From Acidobacteriota bacterium (GTDB lineage: Bacteria > Acidobacteriota > Terriglobia > Bryobacterales > Bryobacteraceae): a stretch of 64,000 nucleotides of DNA. A program made the position numbers and the translations under genes. Below the pieces are notes generated by a model. The model was not told where the DNA came from and made no database searches. It saw only the letters and a list, made by a program, of their open reading frames with translations. The DNA lies in assembly GCA_018268935.1 (NCBI GenBank), contig JAFDVS010000026.1, positions 62,001 through 126,000 on the forward strand, read 5' to 3'. Positions 41,147-50,061 of this stretch are shown in pieces (within the stretch, counting starts at the first letter, position 1; every line of letters begins with the position of its first letter).

Positions 41147-44139
41147 GACTTCGTGGCGCACTTATCTTGGCCTGTCTAGGCCTCTTGCCGGCTGTGCTTC
41201 CGGCTCAGATCCGTACCAACGCGGGGTTCCGCCAGAAAAGTATTCCGGCCAATGACGATGGTTCGGCGCCGATCGAAGCACTCGGCTGGACCGCCAACTT
41301 CTTTGGACGCATGCGCAGTACGGTTTTCGTGAACAACAACGGGAATATTACCTTCGATGCCGCACTGCCGACATTCACACCCTTCGGTTTAACGAACACG
41401 GGCCGCGAGATTATCGCGCCCTTCTTTTCCGATGTGGACACTCGTCCCCAGGGCTCGGCGTTGGTTACCTACGGGCATGACACGATTGACGGGCGCCGCG
41501 CCTTTGCCGCGAACTACATCAGTGTGGGGTATTACGACCGGCACATCGACAAGCTCAACAGCTTCCAGGTGGTGCTGATCCAGCGCGAGGACACAGGTAA
41601 CGGGAACTTCGACATTGAATTCAACTACGAGCAGATTGTTTGGGAGACTGGGGACGCCAGCGATGGCGTGAACGGCTTCGGCGGCACTTCGGCCGCGGTC
41701 GGATGGTCGAATGGTTCGGGGCAACCAGGCACCTTCTTCGAACTGGCTGGCTCGCGCATCCCGGGTTCGTTTCTCAGTGGCGGGTCGAACAGCCTGGTTC
41801 GCGGTCGCACTCCCGGGAACAACAGCAGAACCGGACGCTGGACGTTCCGGGCTCGCGGCGGCACGATCATTCCGGCGCTCTCGATCACCAGTGGCTGCCC
41901 GGCGCCTAATGCAACGGCAGGCCGCGCTTATACGCACACCTTCCAGGCCGAAGGCAGCAAGCCGCCATATCGCTGGGCTCTGACTCTCGATCCCAACACC
42001 ACTCTACCGAACCTATCGCTGAGCACCGCGGGCGTGATGACCGGCACTCCCGCGCAACTGGGTACGTACTTCTTCACCATTCGTGTGAGTGCAACCGATG
42101 AGGACGGGGAAACCACAGTTTCGCAGCGCTGCTCCGTCACGGTAGATCCGCCGCCGATCACCTTCTCTTCCAACAGTGTGCTCCCTTCCACCGTAGCCGG
42201 TGAGCGCTATCAGGCGCAGTTACGCGCCGCTGGCGCCCCGGGGACGGTCCGTTACGATCTGTACAACTCGACTCTGCCTCCAGGCTTGGCATTAAACTCC
42301 AACGGAACCGTATCGGGCAGCCCATTGTTCGCGGGAACGTTTCCATTCCTGGTTCGGGCGAGCGCTGATTCATCGGTTGCCTCGATCAAACGATTTAGTT
42401 TGAATGTAACGCCACGCGAACTTACGGTCACCTCTTCTTGCCCGCTTCCGAATGGAACGGGCGGAGTGGCCTACAACCACGAATTCGCCGCGCGGGGAGG
42501 ATTGCCGCCCTATCGCTGGTCACTCTCACCGGGTCCCAGTCTGCCGACTGGGCTGACGCTGACACCCGACGGGCGGTTGACTGGATTACCGACGGTTCCA
42601 CATTGGTGGCCGTTCACTGTTAGGGTGGAAGATAGCGCCGGAAACTCCAAGGAGCTGGGGTGCGGTGTCGTCGTTCTCTTCCCTGAGGTATCGCTGGCGA
42701 GTTCATGTCCGCTGCCGGCAGGAACAGCAGGAACTAGCTATTCGCAGCGCCTCGACGCTCGTGGCGGTACAGCGCCGTACCTCTATTCCATTGAGGGCAA
42801 TCTGCCGGCGGGCCTGCGCCTGAATCCGGATGGGACAATCAGCGGCACGCCGCTGGTTGCGGGGCCGGCGCAATTCCGCGTAAAGGTCACCGACCGCCGC
42901 GGCCAAACAGCAGCAACCCCGTGCAGCCTTGCAGTAGGACGGGGAGCTTATGGCATTGCTTCCTGCCCGCTGCCGGAGGCTTATGCAGGTGAACCCTACT
43001 CGCAGCAAGTAACGGCAACAGGTGGCAACGAACCTTATCGCTTTAACGAAGCTGCGCCGCTGCCAACCGGCTTGCGGGTTTCTCCCGATGGATATCTGAG
43101 TGGCGTTTTGGATCGCGTGGGCACTTACCCGGTAACACTGCGCGTCACAGATCAGACGGGGCTTACGGCAACGCGTAGCTGTAATCTGACAGTGAGGCCG
43201 CAAGCACTTCGGGTGACCAATGCATGCCCTCTGCCTGGAGGAAAGCTTGGGCAGGCCTATCGCTTTGAGTTTAACGTCGCAGGTGGAGTTGCTCCGTTCG
43301 AATTCGAATCGAGCGAGTTGCCACCTGGACTGCGGCTGACCAATGGTACGCTCTCCGGCATTCCGACAGAAGCCGGGTTCTTCCCACTGCTGTTCCGAGT
43401 GCGGGACCGAAGTGGGCAAGCCACGTTTTTCGAGTGCGGCGTCGTTGTAGATCTACCAGAACTTCCATCGATCCGTGTGACCGGGCTACCCGCGACTCTG
43501 ACTCCGGCATCCGCGGGACCGCGGTTCTCAGTGGAATTGACTCAGAACTATGCGCTGCCGATAGAAGGCGTGGTGGAACTCGAAGTGGCAGCCGATACAG
43601 GCACGCCATCTCCCGGCGCGAACCGTCCGGATCCCGCTGTGAAATTGGCCAACGGACAACTGTCCGCACCATTCCGCATCGACTCGGGAGCACGTTCGGT
43701 GAGCTTCCAGATCAATGCGACAGGAACCGTGGCGAGCGTGTTTACTGCCACAGCGAAGAACATTCAGGTAGCCGGAATTGACACCGGGCGCCAGGCTTCC
43801 GGACAGACTCGGCTTGGACGCAGCGCACCGGTAATTACCAGCGTCTGCTACGCACCTACTAGCGAAGGTTTTGACGTGGACGTGGCCGGTTACTCCACCA
43901 CGCGCGAACTGACTTCCGCGGAACTGACATTCGGTGCGAACACCTTCCAGGTAAACCTGACGGATCCAGCCGCTGAATACTTCAGTAACGATGACTCGGT
44001 ACGCACGGGCGGAACGTTCCGGTTCCGAGCACCCTACCGGGTGAGCCAGGCTACAACACAAAGCCTGGGTCAGGGGAATGCGGTCATCCGAAACACGGCG
44101 GGCGCGAGCGCAAGCCGCTCCATCGCCCGGTGTAACTAA
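41143..44139 (+). CDS. NIDO-domain protein with six putative-Ig (He_PIG) repeats
   Basis: The 998-aa protein has a signal peptide (MRLRGALILACLGLLPAVLP). A NIDO (nidogen-like) domain spans ~25-240: VFVNNNGNITFDAALPTF, APFFSDVDTRPQGS, IEFNYEQIVWETGDASDG. Six He_PIG-type repeats follow (~245-770). Each has the pattern AGxxYxxxF...GGxxPYxW...LPxGLxLxxDGxxxGxP. Five carry one cysteine at the SCPLP start and one near the end strand, suggesting a disulfide per repeat; the second lacks both. The C-terminal ~230 residues are another beta region ending in ARCN. Probably a surface or extracellular adhesive protein, coupled to the propeller-like gene. Confidence 0.85.
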   Translation: MRLRGALILACLGLLPAVLPAQIRTNAGFRQKSIPANDDGSAPIEALGWTANFFGRMRSTVFVNNNGNITFDAALPTFTPFGLTNTGREIIAPFFSDVDTRPQGSALVTYGHDTIDGRRAFAANYISVGYYDRHIDKLNSFQVVLIQREDTGNGNFDIEFNYEQIVWETGDASDGVNGFGGTSAAVGWSNGSGQPGTFFELAGSRIPGSFLSGGSNSLVRGRTPGNNSRTGRWTFRARGGTIIPALSITSGCPAPNATAGRAYTHTFQAEGSKPPYRWALTLDPNTTLPNLSLSTAGVMTGTPAQLGTYFFTIRVSATDEDGETTVSQRCSVTVDPPPITFSSNSVLPSTVAGERYQAQLRAAGAPGTVRYDLYNSTLPPGLALNSNGTVSGSPLFAGTFPFLVRASADSSVASIKRFSLNVTPRELTVTSSCPLPNGTGGVAYNHEFAARGGLPPYRWSLSPGPSLPTGLTLTPDGRLTGLPTVPHWWPFTVRVEDSAGNSKELGCGVVVLFPEVSLASSCPLPAGTAGTSYSQRLDARGGTAPYLYSIEGNLPAGLRLNPDGTISGTPLVAGPAQFRVKVTDRRGQTAATPCSLAVGRGAYGIASCPLPEAYAGEPYSQQVTATGGNEPYRFNEAAPLPTGLRVSPDGYLSGVLDRVGTYPVTLRVTDQTGLTATRSCNLTVRPQALRVTNACPLPGGKLGQAYRFEFNVAGGVAPFEFESSELPPGLRLTNGTLSGIPTEAGFFPLLFRVRDRSGQATFFECGVVVDLPELPSIRVTGLPATLTPASAGPRFSVELTQNYALPIEGVVELEVAADTGTPSPGANRPDPAVKLANGQLSAPFRIDSGARSVSFQINATGTVASVFTATAKNIQVAGIDTGRQASGQTRLGRSAPVITSVCYAPTSEGFDVDVAGYSTTRELTSAELTFGANTFQVNLTDPAAEYFSNDDSVRTGGTFRFRAPYRVSQATTQSLGQGNAVIRNTAGASASRSIARCN

Positions 44140-44167
44140 CGGCCCTGAGCTTGCTGCCGTACCGCGA

Positions 44168-45592
44168 TTAGCCCTTCTTGGCAGGTGCGGCGGCAGGCGC
44201 TCCGTTACCCATCTTGTTGATTTCGTCGAACATCACCCGGCGGCCTTCATCCATGGCAACATGGGCGAGGATAACCGCGGTGGAGTCGGCGAGACCCACT
44301 TCGAGGTCGGCCTTCGGCTTCTTGCCGCTACGGATGCTCTCGAGAAACTCTTCGAGTTGCACGTCAACCGGATTGCGGTTTTCTTCCGGCAGCATCACGC
44401 CCTTCTGATAGAGCCAGCGTCGGGCAAACTTCATTTCCTTGGAAAGGAAGCTGTCCTTGTCGGTGACCTGATCCTTATCGAGTAGGATGGGAAGCGGGCG
44501 GCCGCCCTTCCCTGTGCTGAGGAGCGTCGCCGAAGAAGCTACCGCTTTTTCCTTTTCCTTCTTTTTCTTTGCGTCGTCCACCTTGGGGCCGGGTTCGTAA
44601 TACCATAGGCCCAATGCCGGCTCGTTATCGGTGCCAACGGTTATCTCGATCGTCCCCTGGGTGCCGAAGAACGATTCACCGAATTCCGTGCGTTGGCCCT
44701 GGAACATGGCGAGGTGCTTGTTGGTGCTGATGTAGCTGGCAATCAGCTTCTGCCCTTTGGGGTACTTGAAGATCAACTGGCAGTTGTCGTAAACGTCGCG
44801 GCCATCCTTGTGGTAGTCGAGGCCGCCAACGCCGGTCACGAACTCGGGCGTTGCTCCGAAGAACCAATCAGCGATGTCGATCTGGTGGGAGGCAAGTTCG
44901 GCGACGAGGCCGCCGGAGTATTTGCGGAACAGGCGCCAGTTGTTGGCGCGCCACGTCCAACCGGGGTTGCGATGCCATTGGGAATAGGCGTGGGTGACAT
45001 CGCCGATCATGCCCTTGTCGATCATCTGCTTGGCGGTCTGGTAGAACTCACTGTATCGGCGCTGGAGACCGACCTGCATGACCTGCTTGGGACGCTCCGT
45101 ACAGAGCTTTCGGAGTGCATGGACTTCTTCTGGCTTGAAGACGAGGCTCTTTTCGCAGAAGACATGCTTGCCTGCGAGCAGAGCATCCTTTGTGATTTCG
45201 AAGTGTGTGTAGAGCGGCGTAGCGATTTGGACAGCATCGATGTCCTTGCGTCCGAGGAGCTCACGGTAGTCTTTGTAGGTTTGCGGTTTGTCGGGAGCCT
45301 CTTCGAGGCCTTTTTTCAGGGCTGCGTCGTCAACGTCGCAGATAGCGATGCACTTGCCACCATCCACCGTCTTCCAGTGTTTGAGATGGTACTGTCCGCG
45401 ACCGCCAGTTCCAATGACGGCGTAGTTCACCACGCTGTTGGCCGCGCGAACCTTCTGGATGCGCGGGAACTCGATGGCAGAGGCCACGGCGACAGCGGCG
45501 GTGGCGGCTCCGGCAACCTTCACGGCATCCCGGCGAGTCATCTCAGAATCTGCCTTGCGGCGGGTAGTGGGCGTGGTGGGCTTTTTGGGCAT
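44168..45592 (-). CDS. Gfo/Idh/MocA family oxidoreductase, Tat-exported
   Basis: The 474-aa protein starts with a Tat signal (TRRDAVKVAGAATAAVAVAS). The NAD(P)-binding fold begins at VVNYAVIGTGGRGQYHLKHW (GxGxxG, ~55-72). The catalytic-type motif CEKSLVFKPEEVHAL (Lys of the E-K-P region, ~150) and VTHAYSQWHRNPGW follow. A lysine-rich insert (VDDAKKKKEKEKAV, ~330) is unusual. These enzymes dehydrogenate or hydrolyse glycosides, and Tat-exported members are abundant in Acidobacteriota. The substrate is unknown. It stands alone between the NIDO gene (convergent) and yihY. Confidence 0.92.
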   Translation of the reverse strand: MPKKPTTPTTRRKADSEMTRRDAVKVAGAATAAVAVASAIEFPRIQKVRAANSVVNYAVIGTGGRGQYHLKHWKTVDGGKCIAICDVDDAALKKGLEEAPDKPQTYKDYRELLGRKDIDAVQIATPLYTHFEITKDALLAGKHVFCEKSLVFKPEEVHALRKLCTERPKQVMQVGLQRRYSEFYQTAKQMIDKGMIGDVTHAYSQWHRNPGWTWRANNWRLFRKYSGGLVAELASHQIDIADWFFGATPEFVTGVGGLDYHKDGRDVYDNCQLIFKYPKGQKLIASYISTNKHLAMFQGQRTEFGESFFGTQGTIEITVGTDNEPALGLWYYEPGPKVDDAKKKKEKEKAVASSATLLSTGKGGRPLPILLDKDQVTDKDSFLSKEMKFARRWLYQKGVMLPEENRNPVDVQLEEFLESIRSGKKPKADLEVGLADSTAVILAHVAMDEGRRVMFDEINKMGNGAPAAAPAKKG

Positions 45593-45648
45593 AGTTGTAC
45601 CTTGTCAATTGCAGTCTATCGAACATGAAATCCAGTGTGCAAACGGCT

Positions 45649-46476
45649 CTACTGCTCAGCTTTCATCTCAACTCCACCGCGAGCTGCCCATTCGGCGCCC
45701 CCGAGAACGAGCATGGAGGCGAGGAACGACCAGAAGATCAGGATCGCGGAGTATTCAAATGGTCCGTATTCCAGATAGAACTTTTCGTCCACTTGCTTCC
45801 AAAACAGCAGTGTGAGGAACTTGAGACCCTCCACGGCCAGACCCACAAAAATAGCCACAGGCACCACGCGGCGCCAGGCAATCTTAGTGTTCGGCAGCAC
45901 CCAGTAGATGAGAAACAACACGAGCATTCCCACCAGGAGCGCAGCAAAGCGAAAGACAAGCGTAGAAACTAACTTGCTGAAGGGATCGCCTAAGGGTGAG
46001 ACTTTGGCCATAGCTTCGCGATTGACGGCGGTGAGAATGAGGGAGAGAAGGATGAGCGCGCCGCAGGTGAAGATGAGCCCCAGGCTGAGGACCTGGTTGC
46101 GGAGAAAGCTGCGATTCGTTTTGACTCGCCACACCTTGTTGAGGGCCACTTCCAGCGGTTCGAAGACTCCGTTTGCGGTGAAGAACAATACCAGAACGGA
46201 GACGATCTGAAAGGGACCGCGCTTAAGGACGATGAAATTCAGATTGCGTATAAGCCAGTCGCTCCATTGGCCGGGGAAGATATCGCGAAGTGCAAAGTAG
46301 ATGGCATCGACGGCTGCCTGCCATCCGAGCACGTATTTGCATAGGCTGACCATCACGATAAGGAACGGAAAGAAGGAGAGCAACACGTTGGCGGCGATGG
46401 AGAACGCGAAGACGTGAACCTCGGTTTCCATCCAGAAATGGAAAGTCGGTCCGAAGTGGCGTTTGAGGAAGTTCAT
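45649..46476 (-). CDS. YihY/BrkB family inner-membrane protein
   Basis: The 275-aa protein has about six membrane helices (e.g. FAFSIAANVLLSFFPFLIVM, SLGLIFTCGALILLSLIL, ALLVGMLVLFLIYWVLPN). The family motifs AFSIAANVLLSFFPFL (~25) and VLPNTKIAWRRVVPVAIFVG (~195) match YihY/BrkB, whose function is debated (a tRNA-processing name, ribonuclease BN, was an old error). Its start shares ATGA with the stop of the glycosyltransferase gene, making it the last gene of the surface-polysaccharide run. A role in lipid or envelope transport is plausible but unproven. Confidence 0.9.
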   Translation of the reverse strand: MNFLKRHFGPTFHFWMETEVHVFAFSIAANVLLSFFPFLIVMVSLCKYVLGWQAAVDAIYFALRDIFPGQWSDWLIRNLNFIVLKRGPFQIVSVLVLFFTANGVFEPLEVALNKVWRVKTNRSFLRNQVLSLGLIFTCGALILLSLILTAVNREAMAKVSPLGDPFSKLVSTLVFRFAALLVGMLVLFLIYWVLPNTKIAWRRVVPVAIFVGLAVEGLKFLTLLFWKQVDEKFYLEYGPFEYSAILIFWSFLASMLVLGGAEWAARGGVEMKAEQ

Positions 46477-48809
46477 CGTTTGCTCCTCTTGGTGGCGAGC
46501 ACGGTGCGGTAGGCGTCGACAAGCCGTTCTGTCATGCGCACAATGTCGCGCTCAGTGGTTACGTATTCGTGGGCTTTTTCCATCATGCGGCCGGCAGCTT
46601 CGGGGTGTTCGAACAGATGGAGAATGCGATCAGCAAATTGTCGTGGATCGTCAGTGAGGTAGCAGACTTCACCGTCCTGTTCGGAGAGGCCTTCCGCTCC
46701 AATGACGGTGGACACAACGGGGATGCCTGCACAGAAGGCTTCGAGCAGTTTCACGCGGACGCCGGAGCCACTGAGAATGGGACAGACGAAGACTGAGTAG
46801 CGACGGAGCGGTTCCTGCACGTCTTCCACAAAGCCGCGGATTTCAATGTTGACGTCGTTCGCGGGAAGCGAATGGCGGGGCGGGGGATCGGAGCCGACAA
46901 TCACCAACTTGGCTTGGGGGCACCTTTCAACGACCAGGGGCAACACGTACTTTGCAAACCAATCAAGCGCTTCCTGATTCGGGATATGGCGGAAGCTGCC
47001 GAGAAAAAGCATGGTGAAGGGCTCACGTGGTTCGGTGTGTCGCCGATAGGAACTTGTGTCGATGCCGGCGCGCAGCGTCGCATCCATCTTCGAACCCAGT
47101 TGCGGCAGGAAGCTGAGAAGATAGTTGCGATTCTCAAGGCTGCAAACCTGGATGTGATCCATTCTTTCGAGCATGTTCAGTTCGAACCTTATGGCACGAA
47201 GGTATTCAAAGAAGGCGCTTGCTTTGCGCAGCGGGGCGCCGGGTTGGCCCAAGCCGCGGCCAATGGATTGAAAGTAGACGTCATGTTCGAAGACCGCATT
47301 GACGATGTTGTGGTAGTCTCCGGCATACTGGCCCATGTTGGTGTACTCCAGTTGAAGCACGTCAACTTTTTCCAGGTACATGGTGCGGTGGATTATCCAG
47401 TCCAGATCGGCGTTGGCGAACTCACGGACCGCGTACGGTGAGATTGCGCCGAATCCGAATTGCTGAACGTCCGGCCGCACCAGATAGTGGGCAGTGGCGC
47501 TGATTGCTGTGAGCGGATCGTGCTGTTCGATTTGCCATTCTTCATCGAGAACGGCAATGACGTGGAGACGTGTGCGTGAAGCCAGCGCGTTGGTCGTGCC
47601 GTGCATGAAGACCCCGCCGCCGTGGATGGGCGGGCAGATCGGATAGGGCGAAAGGAAGAGAACGTTGAGTTGCTGTGGATTGGCGGAATGCCGGCCAAAG
47701 CGGTCGTAAAAATAGCCACCGAGGGGACGGCGAAACGCTTCCGTGTCGCTAACCGTAGCGAGACTACGGGCGCGCCAGCGAGAGACTATCGCTCCTGGCA
47801 GTTGACGGAATGCACGCCACAGGGCGTTGAGATTTGTTCGCTCCGGCGACGGGCCGGCGAGATAGCTGAAGAAGGCATCAGCCCAACTGCGGAGGAAGTG
47901 TATACTCATGCGCTTCCATTCGTGGGTGTTTTTCCAGAGAAAGAGAAGGAAGTTCTTCTGGATGATGTTTTGAATGTAATCGCGAGAGTGAGTGCGGCCG
48001 ATGGTTCCGCGGTGCTCGTGCCAAACGTGGCTTTTGGGCTGATAGTAAACTTTCCAGCCGCGCTTCCAGGCGAGCATGCCGAGGTCTGTATCTTCGAGGT
48101 AGAACGGCCGAAGGAGATGATCGAAGGCCCCGAGTTCGAGAAACTTGCGGCGGTCAAAGGCACTGGACCCGCCGCCAGGGTAAAAGCAGGGATAGATGTC
48201 GCCGATTTCGTCGTCGATGCGGTGGCGCGCACCAAGTCGCCCGTTGTCCCACCAGCACTGGGTGAGCCCGGTTTCCTCGCGAACCTTCTTTGGATCGGAG
48301 AAGAAGATCTGGCATGCGGCAGCAAAAACGGACTCATCATGGAATGCATCGAGGAGCGGCCGAAGGAAATCTTCCGCGACTCGCATGTCGCTGTTCAACA
48401 GGACAACAATGTCGTTTTTAGCCTCGCGAAATCCAGTGTTGGAGCCGCCCCCGAAGCCCAAGTTGTGGGGAAGCGCAATGACTCGAACGGTGGGGAAGTG
48501 CTGGCGGAGGAAGGCGACGCTGCCGTCGGTAGAACCGTTATCGACAACGATGACTTCGTTGTTCGGATGGCCCTTTAGCGCTTTTACCACGGAGGGGAGG
48601 TATTTCTCCATCAGATCTTTGCCATTCCAGTTCGGGATGACTACACTGGCCGAGTCGGTGTTTGGTCGCGTGTCATTGCGGGGCCGCTTTCTTCCCGCGA
48701 GTAGGAATAGGAGGTCAGCAACGAGAAGCGCAAGGAATGTTAAGGAGATGAAGATCGGCGACAACAGCAGAAGGGGAAGGCCCTTCAGCAAACGGGTGGC
48801 TGTGTTCAT
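46473..48809 (-). CDS. Two-domain glycosyltransferase (GT2 + GT4)
   Basis: The 778-aa protein begins with one membrane helix (LLLLSPIFISLTFLALLVAD). A GT2 domain (~55-300) has VVIPNWNGKDLMEKYLPSVV, VVDNGSTDGSVAF and LLNSDMRVAEDF (DxD-like). A GT4 domain (~375-770) has FLSPYPICPPIHGGGVFMHG, LFLGSFRHIPNQEALDWFAK and SGVRVKLLEAFCAGIPVVST with the E-x7-E-type end. It likely adds two different sugars to a surface glycan, using GT-A and GT-B folds in one chain. The gene lies one base after the methyltransferase stop and overlaps yihY. Confidence 0.9.
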   Translation of the reverse strand: MNTATRLLKGLPLLLLSPIFISLTFLALLVADLLFLLAGRKRPRNDTRPNTDSASVVIPNWNGKDLMEKYLPSVVKALKGHPNNEVIVVDNGSTDGSVAFLRQHFPTVRVIALPHNLGFGGGSNTGFREAKNDIVVLLNSDMRVAEDFLRPLLDAFHDESVFAAACQIFFSDPKKVREETGLTQCWWDNGRLGARHRIDDEIGDIYPCFYPGGGSSAFDRRKFLELGAFDHLLRPFYLEDTDLGMLAWKRGWKVYYQPKSHVWHEHRGTIGRTHSRDYIQNIIQKNFLLFLWKNTHEWKRMSIHFLRSWADAFFSYLAGPSPERTNLNALWRAFRQLPGAIVSRWRARSLATVSDTEAFRRPLGGYFYDRFGRHSANPQQLNVLFLSPYPICPPIHGGGVFMHGTTNALASRTRLHVIAVLDEEWQIEQHDPLTAISATAHYLVRPDVQQFGFGAISPYAVREFANADLDWIIHRTMYLEKVDVLQLEYTNMGQYAGDYHNIVNAVFEHDVYFQSIGRGLGQPGAPLRKASAFFEYLRAIRFELNMLERMDHIQVCSLENRNYLLSFLPQLGSKMDATLRAGIDTSSYRRHTEPREPFTMLFLGSFRHIPNQEALDWFAKYVLPLVVERCPQAKLVIVGSDPPPRHSLPANDVNIEIRGFVEDVQEPLRRYSVFVCPILSGSGVRVKLLEAFCAGIPVVSTVIGAEGLSEQDGEVCYLTDDPRQFADRILHLFEHPEAAGRMMEKAHEYVTTERDIVRMTERLVDAYRTVLATKRSKR

Positions 48810-48810
48810 G

Positions 48811-50061
48811 TCAGGAGTTGTGTAACTGCGGCCCTAAGCCGAGAGTCCTTCCCATCCTGTACCAGCGAGAGCCCATGACCGAGCTAACCTGTGTTTGGAG
48901 TCCCTCCACTTGTTTTTGGAGATCGAGTGCCCATTTGGTGCGCTCTTCAACTAAGGTTTCGTTTTCGTGGAGCAGAGCCACGCAGCGGGCAAGTTCGTCA
49001 GATCTGGCGTTGAGTTCCGCTGTGAGGCGCCTCTCCGTGTCTATCGCCCACTGAGCTTTGGCTTGGACGTCCGCTTCGAGGTTCACGATGACGGATTCAT
49101 ACTGCTGCACAGTCTCGGCGGCGGCCTTCTGCTCCGCTGCGAGTTCGCCCTGAAGCGCGGCTACGCGTTCACTGGTCCGCTGTAGATCCTTGTCGAGTTG
49201 CTCAGCCCAGCGGTTGCGTGCTTCGATTTCAGCGGTCTGTTCGCGGTGCTTTGTGACAAGTGCCTCGTGATTCTTTAGAGCTATATCGAGCCATTCCGTC
49301 TTTTTGCGGAGCTCCGCTTCGAGGAGGGCGATGTGCTGCTCGCGTTCGCGCAGCACGTTCGAAGTTTTCGGAACGTAGACGAATACGGGCGATCCGATTT
49401 GCGGAGCAAGGGCGCAGACCGCCACAAAAAAATGTGAGTCGGCGGGGTCGGCCTTGGCTTGTTCGCGCCGGACTTCAGTGGAACCGGCCGAGTCGCCGGG
49501 TTGGAATACGATTACTCCGGAGTGATTCTGGACAAATAGGGAGACGTGGGGGAAGTACTCGCTGAGCGCCGCGCGAAACTCCTCGTATTCGAATTCGTGG
49601 GTGTGAAAGGGATTGGGTCCAGACTGTTTGCGGGTCTCTTGGTAATAGAGTCGGTTGGGTGTGGAGACGATGAACTGGCCATGCGCCGCCATCAGGCGGC
49701 GCGCCTGGGCCAGAAGCACTCGGGCATCGTGGAGGTGTTCGATCACCTCGAAGGCAACAATGAGGTCGAAGGACTGGTCGGGGAAGGGAAGTTCTTCCGC
49801 TGGCGCGGCCTGGAATTGAAGATTCGCCGCTGCATAGTGGGTGCGAGCGTATTCCACAGCATCTTCGCTGACATCCACTCCGGTGACCGAGCGGGCGACG
49901 GCTGCCAGTTCGCACGAGCCGTAGCCGGTGCCACAGGCGATGTCGAGAACCCGCTTACCTCGCGCGAGTCGAGCGGCAAAGGCGTAACGGGCGAAATGCT
50001 CGTTGAAGAGATCGGGGTCGACTTGTCCTGGAATGACACGCTCACCGGTGAATTCAGCCAA
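48811..50061 (-). CDS. SAM methyltransferase with long C-terminal coiled coil
   Basis: The 416-aa protein begins with a class I methyltransferase (~1-200): RVLDIACGTGYGSCELAAVA (motif I), GVDVSEDAVEYAR (motif II), and FDLIVAFEVIEHLHDARVLL (motif IV/V). The remaining ~170 residues form a coiled coil rich in Glu, Arg and Leu (HIALLEAELRKKTEWLDIAL). This is the layout of WbdD-type chain-terminating enzymes and their coiled-coil molecular ruler, though no kinase domain is present. The start overlaps the Wzt-like gene by 8 bp. Methyl capping of an ABC-exported polysaccharide, recognised by the Wzt C-terminal domain, is a sensible inference. Confidence 0.85.
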   Translation of the reverse strand: MAEFTGERVIPGQVDPDLFNEHFARYAFAARLARGKRVLDIACGTGYGSCELAAVARSVTGVDVSEDAVEYARTHYAAANLQFQAAPAEELPFPDQSFDLIVAFEVIEHLHDARVLLAQARRLMAAHGQFIVSTPNRLYYQETRKQSGPNPFHTHEFEYEEFRAALSEYFPHVSLFVQNHSGVIVFQPGDSAGSTEVRREQAKADPADSHFFVAVCALAPQIGSPVFVYVPKTSNVLREREQHIALLEAELRKKTEWLDIALKNHEALVTKHREQTAEIEARNRWAEQLDKDLQRTSERVAALQGELAAEQKAAAETVQQYESVIVNLEADVQAKAQWAIDTERRLTAELNARSDELARCVALLHENETLVEERTKWALDLQKQVEGLQTQVSSVMGSRWYRMGRTLGLGPQLHNS

